Source: JBCCMF01 sp038747545 (GTDB taxonomy: Bacteria; Bacteroidota; Rhodothermia; Rhodothermales; JBCCMF01). From it: 7,145 nt of DNA. The DNA lies in assembly GCA_038747545.1 (NCBI GenBank), contig JBCDJT010000191.1, positions 1-7,145 on the forward strand, given 5' to 3'. Both the position numbers and the translations under genes were made by a program. This document shows positions 1 to 7,124 of this stretch, piece after piece; the first letter of the stretch is position 1; each line of letters starts with the position of its first letter. The notes under the pieces are model-generated. The model searched no databases, had not been told where the DNA came from, and worked only from the letters and a program-made list of their open reading frames with translations.

Positions 1-307
1 CCTCGGCATGGTGCGGCAGTGGCAGGAGCTCTTCCACGAAAACCGCTTCAGCCACACCGACCTCGCCGACACCAACGCCGACTTCGTCAAGCTCGCCGAG
101 GCGTACCACTGCGTCGGGCTGCGGACCAATAAGAAGGACGAGGTAGATGCGCTACTCGATGAAGCATGGGCCATCACGGATCGGCCTGTACTGATCGAGT
201 TTCAAGTGCCGCAAGAAGAGATGGTCTTCCCGATGGTCCCCGCAGGCGCTGCCACGGGCGACATGATCACGGAGCGCTTCACAGAAGACGAAAACACACC
301 GGGCTAA
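1..307 (+). CDS. ilvB: Acetolactate synthase large (catalytic) subunit, 3' end only
   Basis: This is the C-terminal 101 residues of the thiamine-diphosphate enzyme that condenses two pyruvates to acetolactate, or pyruvate and 2-ketobutyrate to acetohydroxybutyrate: the first common step of branched-chain synthesis. The gene enters the window already open, with codons in frame from base 2, so the ATG at base 8 is internal. The fragment opens with LGMVRQWQELF, a hallmark of the family. Its Trp corresponds to the Trp at the herbicide-binding channel of the plant enzyme (Arabidopsis Trp574). The rest matches the end of the C-terminal ThDP-binding domain: DFVKLAEAY, then PVLIEFQV, then the closing EEMVFPMVPAGA block. 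The TAA stop at 305-307 shares its last A with the ATG of the next gene, the regulatory subunit, which supports coupled translation of the two partners. A catabolic homologue is unlikely given the adjacent ilvN and ilvC. Confidence 0.95.
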   Translation, partial: LGMVRQWQELFHENRFSHTDLADTNADFVKLAEAYHCVGLRTNKKDEVDALLDEAWAITDRPVLIEFQVPQEEMVFPMVPAGAATGDMITERFTEDENTPG

Positions 308-888
308 TGGGTATGGATGTCGCAAAACTGACCCCGCAGCAGATCTATCGCAAGAAAGAAGCGGGCGACCCAGTCGTTCCCGGCGATGCGCCCGATGTAC
401 GGCGGCACATCATCACGGTGCTGCTCGAAAACCACGCGGGCGCGCTCAACCGCGTGATCAACATGTTCTCGCAGCGCGGCTTCAACCTGGAGAGCGTGAC
501 GGTGGGCCAGACCGATGACCCATCGATCTCGCGCCTCACGCTGGTGACGACGGGCAACAACCGCGTTATCAAGCAGGTCAACCGCCAGCTCAACAACCTC
601 ATCGACGCGCTGGAGGTGGATGACCTCACGACCGCCGAGTATGTGGAGCGCGAGCTGTGCCTGCTGCGCGTGAACTATACCGCCGAGACGCGCCCGCAGC
701 TGATCAACACCAACGACATCTTTGAGGGCAACGTGGTGGACATCACGCACGACACGATGACCTTCCAGATTGTCGGCCCCACGAAGAAGATTAACGCCTT
801 CGTGGCGCTGATGCAGCCGCATGGCATCCAGGAAGTAGCCCGGAGCGGCCGCCTCGCTATGCGTCGCGCGCTCATCCACGGCGACTGA
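307..888 (+). CDS. ilvN: Acetolactate synthase small (regulatory) subunit
   Basis: This is the 193-residue regulatory partner of IlvB. In this family it stimulates the catalytic subunit and mediates feedback inhibition by valine. An N-terminal ACT domain spans about residues 32-108 and includes VLLENHAGALNRVINMFSQR followed by GFNLESVTVGQTDDPSISR. The C-terminal domain of the family covers about 113-190. Gly45 and Asn60 align with Gly14 and Asn29 of E. coli IlvH, positions linked to valine binding, so valine sensitivity is plausible (inference). E. coli Ser17 is replaced by Asn48. I chose the ATG at 307 because it overlaps the ilvB stop as TAATG; the ATG at 313 is the alternative. The open frame extends upstream to 166, but that part lies inside ilvB. 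There are about 31 residues before the ACT domain, more than in E. coli IlvH, which starts almost at the domain. No Shine-Dalgarno is evident, so coupling from ilvB is likely. It could equally be named ilvH. Confidence 0.94.
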   Translation: MGMDVAKLTPQQIYRKKEAGDPVVPGDAPDVRRHIITVLLENHAGALNRVINMFSQRGFNLESVTVGQTDDPSISRLTLVTTGNNRVIKQVNRQLNNLIDALEVDDLTTAEYVERELCLLRVNYTAETRPQLINTNDIFEGNVVDITHDTMTFQIVGPTKKINAFVALMQPHGIQEVARSGRLAMRRALIHGD

Positions 889-920
889 CGCCCAACCTCC
901 TCATCGATTCCAATCAAGCA

Positions 921-1961
921 ATGTCAGAAATGACCGTTTATTACGCTTCCGATGTCAAACCCGCGCTGATCCGCAGCAAGAAGGTGGCTGTGATTGGCTA
1001 TGGCAGCCAAGGCCACGCGCACGCGCTCAACCTGCACGAGAGCGGTGTCAACGTGGCCGTCGGGTTGCGCCCGGGCTCCGCCTCTGCCGAGAAAGCACAA
1101 GCCAAAGGTCTTCGTGTGATGCCGATGGACGAGGCTGCCTCGTGGGGCGATGTCATCATGCTGCTCATCCCGGATCAGCACCACAAGGCTACCTACGAGC
1201 AGTTTGTGAAACCGCATCTTTCGCAGGGCAAAGCGCTAGGCGTGGGCCACGGGTTCAGCGTGCATTACGGACAGGTGGAGCCGCCAGAGGGCGTCGATGT
1301 CTTCCTCGTGGCGCCCAAGTCGCCCGGGCACCTCGTACGCCGCACCTACACCGAGGGCAACGGTACGCCGTGCTTGGTCGCGGTGCATCAGGATGCGACG
1401 GGCCACGCCCTTGACCTCGCACTGAGCTACGCCGATGCGATTGGCGGCACGAAGGCAGGCGTCATCGAGACCAACTTCAAGGACGAGACGGAAACCGACC
1501 TGTTTGGCGAGCAGGCCGTGTTGTGCGGTGGATCTGAGGCACTTATCAAGGCCGGATTCGAGACGCTGGTGGAAGCCGGGTACCCGCCCGAGTTGGCGTA
1601 TTTCGAGTGCCTGCACGAACTCAAGCTGATTGTGGACCTCTACTACGAAGGTGGGCTGGAGTACATGAACTACTCGGTGAGCGACACGGCGGAATACGGC
1701 GGCTACTCGCGTGGCCCACGTGTGATCAAGGACACCGTGAAGGCCGAGATGAAGAAGATCCTCGACGAGGTGCAGAGCGGTCAGTTTGCGAAGGAGTGGA
1801 TTGCTGAGTGCGAGAACGGCTACCCGCAGATGCAGAAGCTGCGCGGCGCCTCGAAGACGCACCCCATCGAGGTCGTCGGCAAGAAGCTGCGCAGCATGAT
1901 GAGCTGGCTCAAAGCCAAGGCTCCTGCCGACACGGCTGCCTCGCCCGTCGAAGTCGATTGA
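921..1961 (+). CDS. ilvC: Ketol-acid reductoisomerase, class I
   Basis: This 346-residue enzyme isomerises and reduces acetolactate or acetohydroxybutyrate to the dihydroxy acids, using Mg2+ and a nicotinamide cofactor. The length fits the short class I form. The Rossmann motif VIGYGSQGHAHALNL is at about 24-38. The cofactor loop reads LRPGSASAEKA at 49-59; its serines suggest NADPH preference (inference). His110 in GHGFSVHYG corresponds to the catalytic His region. The metal and substrate ligands expected in the knotted C-terminal domain are present: Asp193 and Glu197 in ETDLFGEQ, Glu229 and Glu233 around CLHELKLIVDL, and Ser254 in YSVSDTAEYG. The block usually written APKGPGH is APKSPGH here (132-137). 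The gene follows ilvN by 32 bases and precedes leuB by 22, consistent with one transcript. No Shine-Dalgarno is visible. The ATG at 930 (residue 4) would give MTVYY, close to the usual N-terminus, and is a credible alternative start. Confidence 0.97.
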   Translation: MSEMTVYYASDVKPALIRSKKVAVIGYGSQGHAHALNLHESGVNVAVGLRPGSASAEKAQAKGLRVMPMDEAASWGDVIMLLIPDQHHKATYEQFVKPHLSQGKALGVGHGFSVHYGQVEPPEGVDVFLVAPKSPGHLVRRTYTEGNGTPCLVAVHQDATGHALDLALSYADAIGGTKAGVIETNFKDETETDLFGEQAVLCGGSEALIKAGFETLVEAGYPPELAYFECLHELKLIVDLYYEGGLEYMNYSVSDTAEYGGYSRGPRVIKDTVKAEMKKILDEVQSGQFAKEWIAECENGYPQMQKLRGASKTHPIEVVGKKLRSMMSWLKAKAPADTAASPVEVD

Positions 1962-1969
1962 CCACGAAG

Positions 1970-1983
1970 CAACGCGCCCACGC
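1970..1983 (+). promoter_or_regulatory. CACGC-type purine-poor leader before leuB start
   Basis: The 14 bases directly before the leuB ATG read CAACGCGCCCACGC. Almost the same string, with GCTC in place of GCCC, lies just before leuD (6308-6320) and again at 7088-7100. There is no Shine-Dalgarno sequence here. The recurrence in front of start codons suggests a translation-initiation leader, or simply a compositional habit of this genome. The role is an inference. Confidence 0.35.
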
Positions 1984-3084
1984 ATGCAAAAGACGTACAC
2001 CATAACCTGGCTCCCCGGCGATGGCATCGGCCGCGACGTGACGGACGAAGCGCTGAAGGTGCTTCATGCGGTCGCCGAGTCTGCAGGCTTTGCGCTCGAC
2101 GTGTCTGAGCACTTGGCAGGCGGCGCAGCACTGGACGCTGCGAACGATCCATTGCCCCAGGCGACCATTGACGCGTGCTTGGCTGGCGATGCCGTGCTGT
2201 TGGGCGCTGTTGGTGGGCCGAAGTGGGATGCCAACACGGGCGCGATGCGTCCCGAGAGCGGATTGCTCAAGTTGCGGAAGGTGCTAGGCACGTTCGCCAA
2301 CCTGCGCCCCGTGTCTGTGCCGGATGCACTCACGTCGAGTTCTCCCTTGCGCCCGGAACGCGTAGCCGGTACCGACCTGCTGATCGTGCGCGAGCTGACG
2401 GGCGGCATCTACTTCGGCGAGCCCAAAGGGCGCGATACTGTGGGTGGCGAAGAAGACGCGTTCAACACGATGCGCTACCGCACGCATGAGGTCGAGCGCA
2501 TCGGACTTGTGGCCTTCGAGTGGGCGAAGAAGCGGGGCGGGCGCGTCACGTCAGTAGATAAAGCAAACGTGCTCGTCGTCTCTCAGCTCTGGCGCGACAC
2601 CATCACGGCGCTTCACGGCGCCGAGTACAGCGAGGTCGAGCTCGATCACCTGTACGTGGACAACGCGGCGATGCAGATCGTCCGCGATCCCAAGCGCTTC
2701 GACGTGGTCGTCACCGGCAACCTCTTCGGTGATATCCTCTCCGATTTGGCCGCTACGTTGCCCGGCTCGCTCGGTCTGTTGCCGTCGGCCAGCTTGGGCG
2801 GCGATGTCGGTTTGTTCGAGCCCGTCCACGGCAGCGCGCCCGACATCGCGGGGCAGGGCAAAGCCAATCCGATTGCCGCCATCCTGAGCGGCGCCATGAT
2901 GCTCGACGCGCTCGGCGAGGCGTCCGCCGCGCGAGCAGTGCGGCACGGTGTGGATGCGGCGCTAGCGGCGGGCTATCGCACGGGCGACCTCCACACGGAA
3001 GGTAACACGCTTGTCTCTACCACAGCCCTCGGCGACGCCATCGCCACGTACGCGGCCGACGCCATAGCCCCAGCACACGCATGA
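1984..3084 (+). CDS. leuB: 3-isopropylmalate dehydrogenase
   Basis: This 366-residue cytoplasmic enzyme oxidises and decarboxylates 3-isopropylmalate to 2-ketoisocaproate, the third committed leucine step. The N-terminal LPGDGIG is at about 10-16, LLGAVGGPKWD at 72-82 and LRKVLGTFANLRP at 97-109. The substrate arginines Arg98, Arg108 and Arg136 have the same spacing as Arg94, Arg104 and Arg132 of the Thermus enzyme. Catalytic Tyr143 lies in RELTGGIYFGEP and Lys193 in VDKANVL; metal ligands are Asp226, Asp250 and Asp254. The signature NLFGDILSDLAATLPGSLGL starts at 246. Asp287 in HGSAPDIAG is the residue that marks NAD+ use. The Leu-type RELTGG block argues against isocitrate or tartrate dehydrogenase. 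The start at 1984 gives the normal length and lies 22 bases after ilvC. leuB precedes leuA, so the leucine genes are not in metabolic order. The stop overlaps an ATG (ATGA) that opens a 31-codon frame. Confidence 0.97.
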   Translation: MQKTYTITWLPGDGIGRDVTDEALKVLHAVAESAGFALDVSEHLAGGAALDAANDPLPQATIDACLAGDAVLLGAVGGPKWDANTGAMRPESGLLKLRKVLGTFANLRPVSVPDALTSSSPLRPERVAGTDLLIVRELTGGIYFGEPKGRDTVGGEEDAFNTMRYRTHEVERIGLVAFEWAKKRGGRVTSVDKANVLVVSQLWRDTITALHGAEYSEVELDHLYVDNAAMQIVRDPKRFDVVVTGNLFGDILSDLAATLPGSLGLLPSASLGGDVGLFEPVHGSAPDIAGQGKANPIAAILSGAMMLDALGEASAARAVRHGVDAALAAGYRTGDLHTEGNTLVSTTALGDAIATYAADAIAPAHA

Positions 3085-3176
3085 CCTCGTGGAACGCACA
3101 TCAACGGCAGCAGCCTGCCCGAGGCGGCGGGTGCGGAGCGGGCCTGCGACTACGCGGGCGCTCGCAGATCGCCTGA
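3081..3176 (+). other. Small open frame (31 codons) overlapping leuB stop; possible leader peptide
   Basis: An ATG at 3081 overlaps the leuB stop as ATGA and opens a 31-codon frame ending at TGA 3174-3176. The predicted peptide, starting MTSWNAHQRQQPARGGG, is rich in Arg, Gly and Gln and resembles no family I recognise. Near its end it has two leucine codons separated by one Arg: CTG at 3144 and CTA at 3150. CTA is expected to be uncommon in GC-rich DNA. The stop codon straddles the loop and 3' arm of the hairpin at 3157-3189. A leucine-sensing leader is possible, but two Leu codons is weak evidence. The frame may be a chance opening in GC-rich DNA. Confidence 0.2.
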
Positions 3177-3189
3177 TCTGACGAGCGCC
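3157..3189 (+). promoter_or_regulatory. Strong RNA hairpin between leuB and leuA (candidate attenuator, terminator or processing site)
   Basis: Bases 3157-3170 (GGCGCTCGCAGATC) pair perfectly with 3175-3180 (GATCTG) and 3182-3189 (CGAGCGCC). This gives a 14-base-pair stem with one bulged A at 3181 and the four-base loop GCCT. It lies in the 160-base gap between leuB and leuA, the first sizeable gap in an otherwise tight cluster. A competing, weaker pairing exists between CTGCGA (3144-3149) and TCGCAG (3162-3167), which would use part of the same 5' arm. No run of T follows (ACCCCATCC), so it is not a textbook intrinsic terminator. Partial termination, mRNA processing or stabilisation, or an extragenic palindrome are all possible. 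The structure is seen directly; its function is inferred. Confidence 0.55.
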
Positions 3190-3244
3190 ACCCCATCCTA
3201 CTCCAGCCATAGCCTTGCCGTCAACCACTCCGTTCCCAACCCGC

Positions 3245-4857
3245 ATGCCCAACACCAACCACATCACGATTTTCGACACGACGCTCCGCGATGGCGAGCA
3301 GGCGCCTGGCGCGGCGATGACGATGCGCCAGAAGCTTCGCATCGCGCATCAGCTGGCTAAGCTCGGCGTTGATGTCATCGAAGCCGGCTTCCCCGTGTCG
3401 TCGCCGCAGCAGTTCGACGCCGTGCGGAAGATCGCCGCCGAAGTCTCCACATCTACCATCTGCGCGCTCGCCCGCGCTGTGGAAGGCGATATCCGCGCGG
3501 CAGGCGATGCGCTGCTCGGGGGCAGCAATACGCGCATCCACACTTTCGTCGCCACCAGCGACATCCACATCGACGCCAAGTTCGGCTCAGCACGCTTCTG
3601 CGACACCCTGGCTGAGAAGCGGCAAAGCGTGATCCGCATGGCCGTCGAGGCCGTCGAACTCGCGAAAAGCTACACGGACGACATCGAGTTCTCCGCCGAG
3701 GACGCGGGCCGCACGGACATCGGCTACCTCTGCGAGATCGTCAGCGCCGTCATCGAAGCAGGCGCCACCACCATCAACATCCCCGACACGACGGGCTACT
3801 GCATCCCCGATGAATACCGGGCGATGTTCGCCGCGCTCATTGCACGCTGCGACGTAAGCGACGACATCGTGTTCTCCACGCACTGCCACGACGACCTCGG
3901 GCTGGCCGTGGCCAACTCGATTGCGGGTGTCCAAGGCGGGGCGCGGCAGATCGAATGCACCATCAACGGCATCGGCGAGCGGGCGGGCAACGCGTCGCTC
4001 GAAGAGGTCGTGATGGCGCTGCATGTGCGCGGCGATCGCTACGGCTACGACCTCGGCATCAACACGCGCGAGCTCATGAACACGAGCCGCATGGTGTCGC
4101 TGGCGTGTGGCTTTCCCGTGCCACCCAACAAGGCCATTGTGGGCGCCAACGCGTTCTCGCACGAGGCGGGCATCCACCAGCACGGCGTACTCAAACGGCG
4201 CGACACGTACGAGATCATGCGCGCCGAGGACGTGGGGCAGCAGGCCGAGCAGATCCGCCTCGGGCGGCATTCTGGCCGCCACGGGTTCTTCAGCCGCCTT
4301 GTCAACATCGGGGTGGAAGTGGCCGAGGAGCAGAAGGAGGAGCTGTACCAGCGCTTCGTCGAGCTGGCGGATCGGAAGAAGGAGATCTACGACGAGGATC
4401 TGCTGACGCTCGTCCACAACACCGAGCGCGTGCCATCGCTGTACTTCGAGCTGACCGACATGGCCGTGGCGGTGCAGTCGAGCGAGAAGCCCCGCGCCGA
4501 GGTCGCACTCACCAACGTCAAGACGGGCGAGCAGCTGCAGCATCGCGCCACCGGCGACGGGCCCATCGACGCGCTCTACCGCGCCATCGACGAAGCCGTG
4601 GGCCGCACCTACGAACTGGAGGCGTACACCATCCAATCGATTTCAGAAGGTGCCGACGCCTTTGGCGAGGTCTCCGTTGTGCTGAGTGCGGGCGGTGAGC
4701 ATTTCCGCGGCAGCGCCCGCAACACCGACGTGATCGCGGCCTCCGCCGAGGCCTATATGACGGCGCTCAACTTGGTCGAGGCCCATCGGCACGACGAGCA
4801 GAACGCGGCCTTCATCGGCGAAGGCATCATGCAATCGTTTCAGGGAGGGGTGGCGTA

Positions 4858-4858
<1 letters not shown>
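3245..4858 (+). CDS. leuA: 2-isopropylmalate synthase
   Basis: This 537-residue enzyme condenses 2-ketoisovalerate with acetyl-CoA, the first committed leucine step. The HMGL-type TIM barrel covers about residues 7-275. It opens with IFDTTLRDGEQAPGA (metal ligand Asp11, catalytic Arg15) and contains AEDAGRTD (151-158), the metal-binding His213 and His215 in STHCHDDLGL, and the second family signature NGIGERAGNASLEEV at 241-255 (ligand Asn249). The linker has AFSHEAGIHQHGVLK (303-317). The C-terminal allosteric domain (about 395-530) includes GDGPIDALYRAID, typical of LeuA rather than citramalate or homocitrate synthase, so leucine feedback is likely (family knowledge). I chose the ATG at 3245, which starts MPNTNHITIFDTTLRDGEQ close to the family N-terminus. 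An in-frame TTG at 3215 would add ten residues (MPSTTPFPTR) with no family match. The stop overlaps the leuC start as TAATG. Confidence 0.96.
4842..4850 (+). promoter_or_regulatory. Shine-Dalgarno-like site for leuC
   Basis: AGGGAGGGG lies seven bases before the leuC ATG at 4858, inside the last codons of leuA. It is the only clear purine-rich ribosome-binding site before a start in this window, and it supports the start at 4858. It could also be coincidental coding sequence for the Gly-rich LeuA C-terminus (QGGVA). Confidence 0.5.
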
Positions 4859-6156
<1,298 letters not shown>

Positions 6157-6160
6157 GAGG

Positions 6161-6320
6161 CAATTCGGTTTTAGGTCTTCGGACGCTCGCTCCGCTCACT
6201 GTGGGTCTTCGGGCCGCCAGGCTGAGAGAACGGTGCCGGACTATGAGAATCATCAGACCTACCCTGACCTGAGACTTTCGACCTGAGACCTTAGACGCAC
6301 ACGCACCAACGCGCTCACGC
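6161..6320 (+). repeat. Composite intergenic repeat, copy A (between leuC and leuD)
   Basis: Nearly the whole leuC-leuD gap is a diverged copy of a sequence found again after leuD. Bases 6161-6246 align without gaps to 6931-7016 with 65 of 86 identities by hand count, including an identical run TTCGGGCCGCCAG ending at 6220. A second block, 6287-6320, aligns to 7067-7100 with 30 of 34 identities. The element starts four bases after the leuC stop and its CACGC-rich tail ends three bases before the leuD ATG, so it fills the gap exactly. I see no open frame worth calling, no convincing promoter and no strong hairpin conserved in both copies. Its function is unknown. Confidence 0.75.
6266..6293 (+). 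repeat. 14-base tandem duplication within copy A
   Basis: GACCTGAGACTTTC (6266-6279) is followed directly by GACCTGAGACCTTA (6280-6293), differing at two positions. A third, shorter trace (GAC at 6294) leads into the CACGC-rich tail before leuD. Copy B keeps only one related unit (GACCTTCGAC at 7067), so the number of units differs between the copies. Confidence 0.5.
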
Positions 6321-6323
6321 ACT

Positions 6324-6890
6324 ATGAAAGACATCATCAAAGGAAAAGCCTACGTCGTCGGCGATGCCATCGACACGGACCAGATCATCCCGGCCGAGCA
6401 TCTGGTCTACAGCTTGACGGAGCCGGAAGAGCGGAAGATGTACGGGCGCTACTCCATGAGCGGCGTGCCGAAGGCGGGGCAGGGCTTGCCGAAGGGCAAC
6501 ATCCCGTTCACAGCCCCTGACGCGTACAAAAGCGAATACACGATCATTATCGGCGGTAGCAACTTCGGCTGTGGGTCATCGCGGGAGCACGCGCCCTTCT
6601 CGCTCCAAGAGGCGGGCTGCGAGGCCGTCATCGCTGAGAGCTACGCCCGCATCTTCTACCGCAACTCCGTTGACGGCGGCTTCTTGATCCCGTTCGAGAC
6701 CAAGGAGAAACTCAACGACAACATCCGCACGGGCGACGACCTTGAACTCGACACCGCACTCGGCAAGCTCACCAACCACAGCACCAACGAGGAATATCTG
6801 CTGCATCCGCTCGGCGAAGTCGCCGACATCCTGAAGGCGGGCAACGTCTTCGAGTACGCCCGCCAAGCGGGCCTCATGCCGACACGATGA
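6324..6890 (+). CDS. leuD: 3-isopropylmalate dehydratase (isomerase) small subunit
   Basis: This 188-residue partner of LeuC supplies the swivelling domain that completes the isomerase active site. Key blocks are VVGDAIDTDQIIPAEHLV (11-28), IIIGGSNFGCGSSREHAP (75-91) containing the substrate-binding loop of the family, and AESYARIFYRNSV (104-116), ending with EYARQAGLMP (177-186). It differs from the roughly 200-residue E. coli type and matches the DTDQIIPA/GCGSSREHAP type seen in archaea, several bacterial groups and plant plastids. An insert at about 40-65 (YGRYSMSGVPKAGQGLPKGN) sits where the plant form also has extra sequence, as I recall it. The ATG at 6324 is the first in frame and gives a full family N-terminus. 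It has no Shine-Dalgarno; the preceding bases are the CACGC-rich tail of the intergenic repeat. Subunits of one heterodimer are normally encoded back to back, so the 167-base spacing from leuC is odd. Confidence 0.95.
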   Translation: MKDIIKGKAYVVGDAIDTDQIIPAEHLVYSLTEPEERKMYGRYSMSGVPKAGQGLPKGNIPFTAPDAYKSEYTIIIGGSNFGCGSSREHAPFSLQEAGCEAVIAESYARIFYRNSVDGGFLIPFETKEKLNDNIRTGDDLELDTALGKLTNHSTNEEYLLHPLGEVADILKAGNVFEYARQAGLMPTR

Positions 6891-6893
6891 GGG

Positions 6894-6983
6894 CGCTCAC
6901 TACGTTCGCTGTTGGTCTTGGGACGCTCGCGATTTCGGTCTTCGGTTTTGGCACGCTCGCTTCGCTCACTTTCGGTTTTCGGG
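6894..6983 (+). repeat. Three tandem 30-base units
   Basis: Units 6894-6923, 6924-6953 and 6954-6983 each begin CGCTC and end in a GGTYTT-type segment (Y = C or T) followed by G-rich bases. By hand, units 1 and 3 share 21 of 30 positions and units 2 and 3 share 17 of 30. Copy A holds one clear unit (6184-6213), which matches unit 3 at 26 of 30, preceded by a partial one. The 30-base period keeps frame, so the minus strand reads as a 10-residue periodic peptide (SERSER..PKT). I regard that as a by-product, not a gene. Confidence 0.6.
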
Positions 6984-7124
6984 CCGCCAGCCTGAAAGGC
7001 GGATGCCAAATCATGACAACCCCCAGCCTACTAAAACGCACATGATCTAAAGCGACAACGCCCAAAGACCTTCGACCCACACGCCTCAACGCGCTCACGC
7101 GATAACGCACCCACGCGCCCACGC
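6894..7124 (+). repeat. Composite intergenic repeat, copy B (after leuD)
   Basis: The copy begins three bases after the leuD stop. Its 6931-7016 part aligns without gaps to copy A at 6161-6246, and 7067-7100 aligns to 6287-6320. Compared with copy A it has an extra 30-base unit at its 5' end. Its CACGC tail is also longer: 7101-7124 repeats ACGCACCCACGC-like units. Within it CCGCC (6984-6988) can pair with GGCGG (6998-7002), but copy A does not keep this stem. It may serve as the downstream border of the leucine cluster or be a dispersed repeat; neither is shown by sequence alone. Confidence 0.72.

Noticed and set aside
304..879. A 191-codon minus-strand open frame opposite ilvN
   Set aside because: It is the complement of ilvN with His/Val/Arg-rich composition and no recognisable domain.
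1236..2027. A 263-codon minus-strand open frame opposite ilvC
   Set aside because: It is antisense to ilvC and runs into the leuB start. Its composition is biased and it has no motif; a shadow frame.
3157..3189. Classical Rho-independent terminator
   Set aside because: The stem is strong but is followed by ACCCCATCC rather than a T-run, and leuA continues in the same direction, so full termination is not supported.
3085..3244. T-box or other known riboswitch upstream of leuA
   Set aside because: The 160-base gap is short, and I could not find a T-box specifier arrangement or any conserved riboswitch core in it.
3587..4636. A 349-codon minus-strand open frame opposite leuA
   Set aside because: It lies fully antisense to a well-supported LeuA. 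Its product is His/Val/Arg-rich without recognisable motifs, which is typical of the complement of a GC-rich gene.
6894..7124. CRISPR array
   Set aside because: The 30-base units are directly adjacent with no unique spacers and are too diverged from one another. No cas gene is in the window.
6161..7124. Insertion sequence or transposon carrying leuD
   Set aside because: The flanking copies are direct repeats, no inverted termini or transposase are visible, and leuD fits the operon in function and composition.
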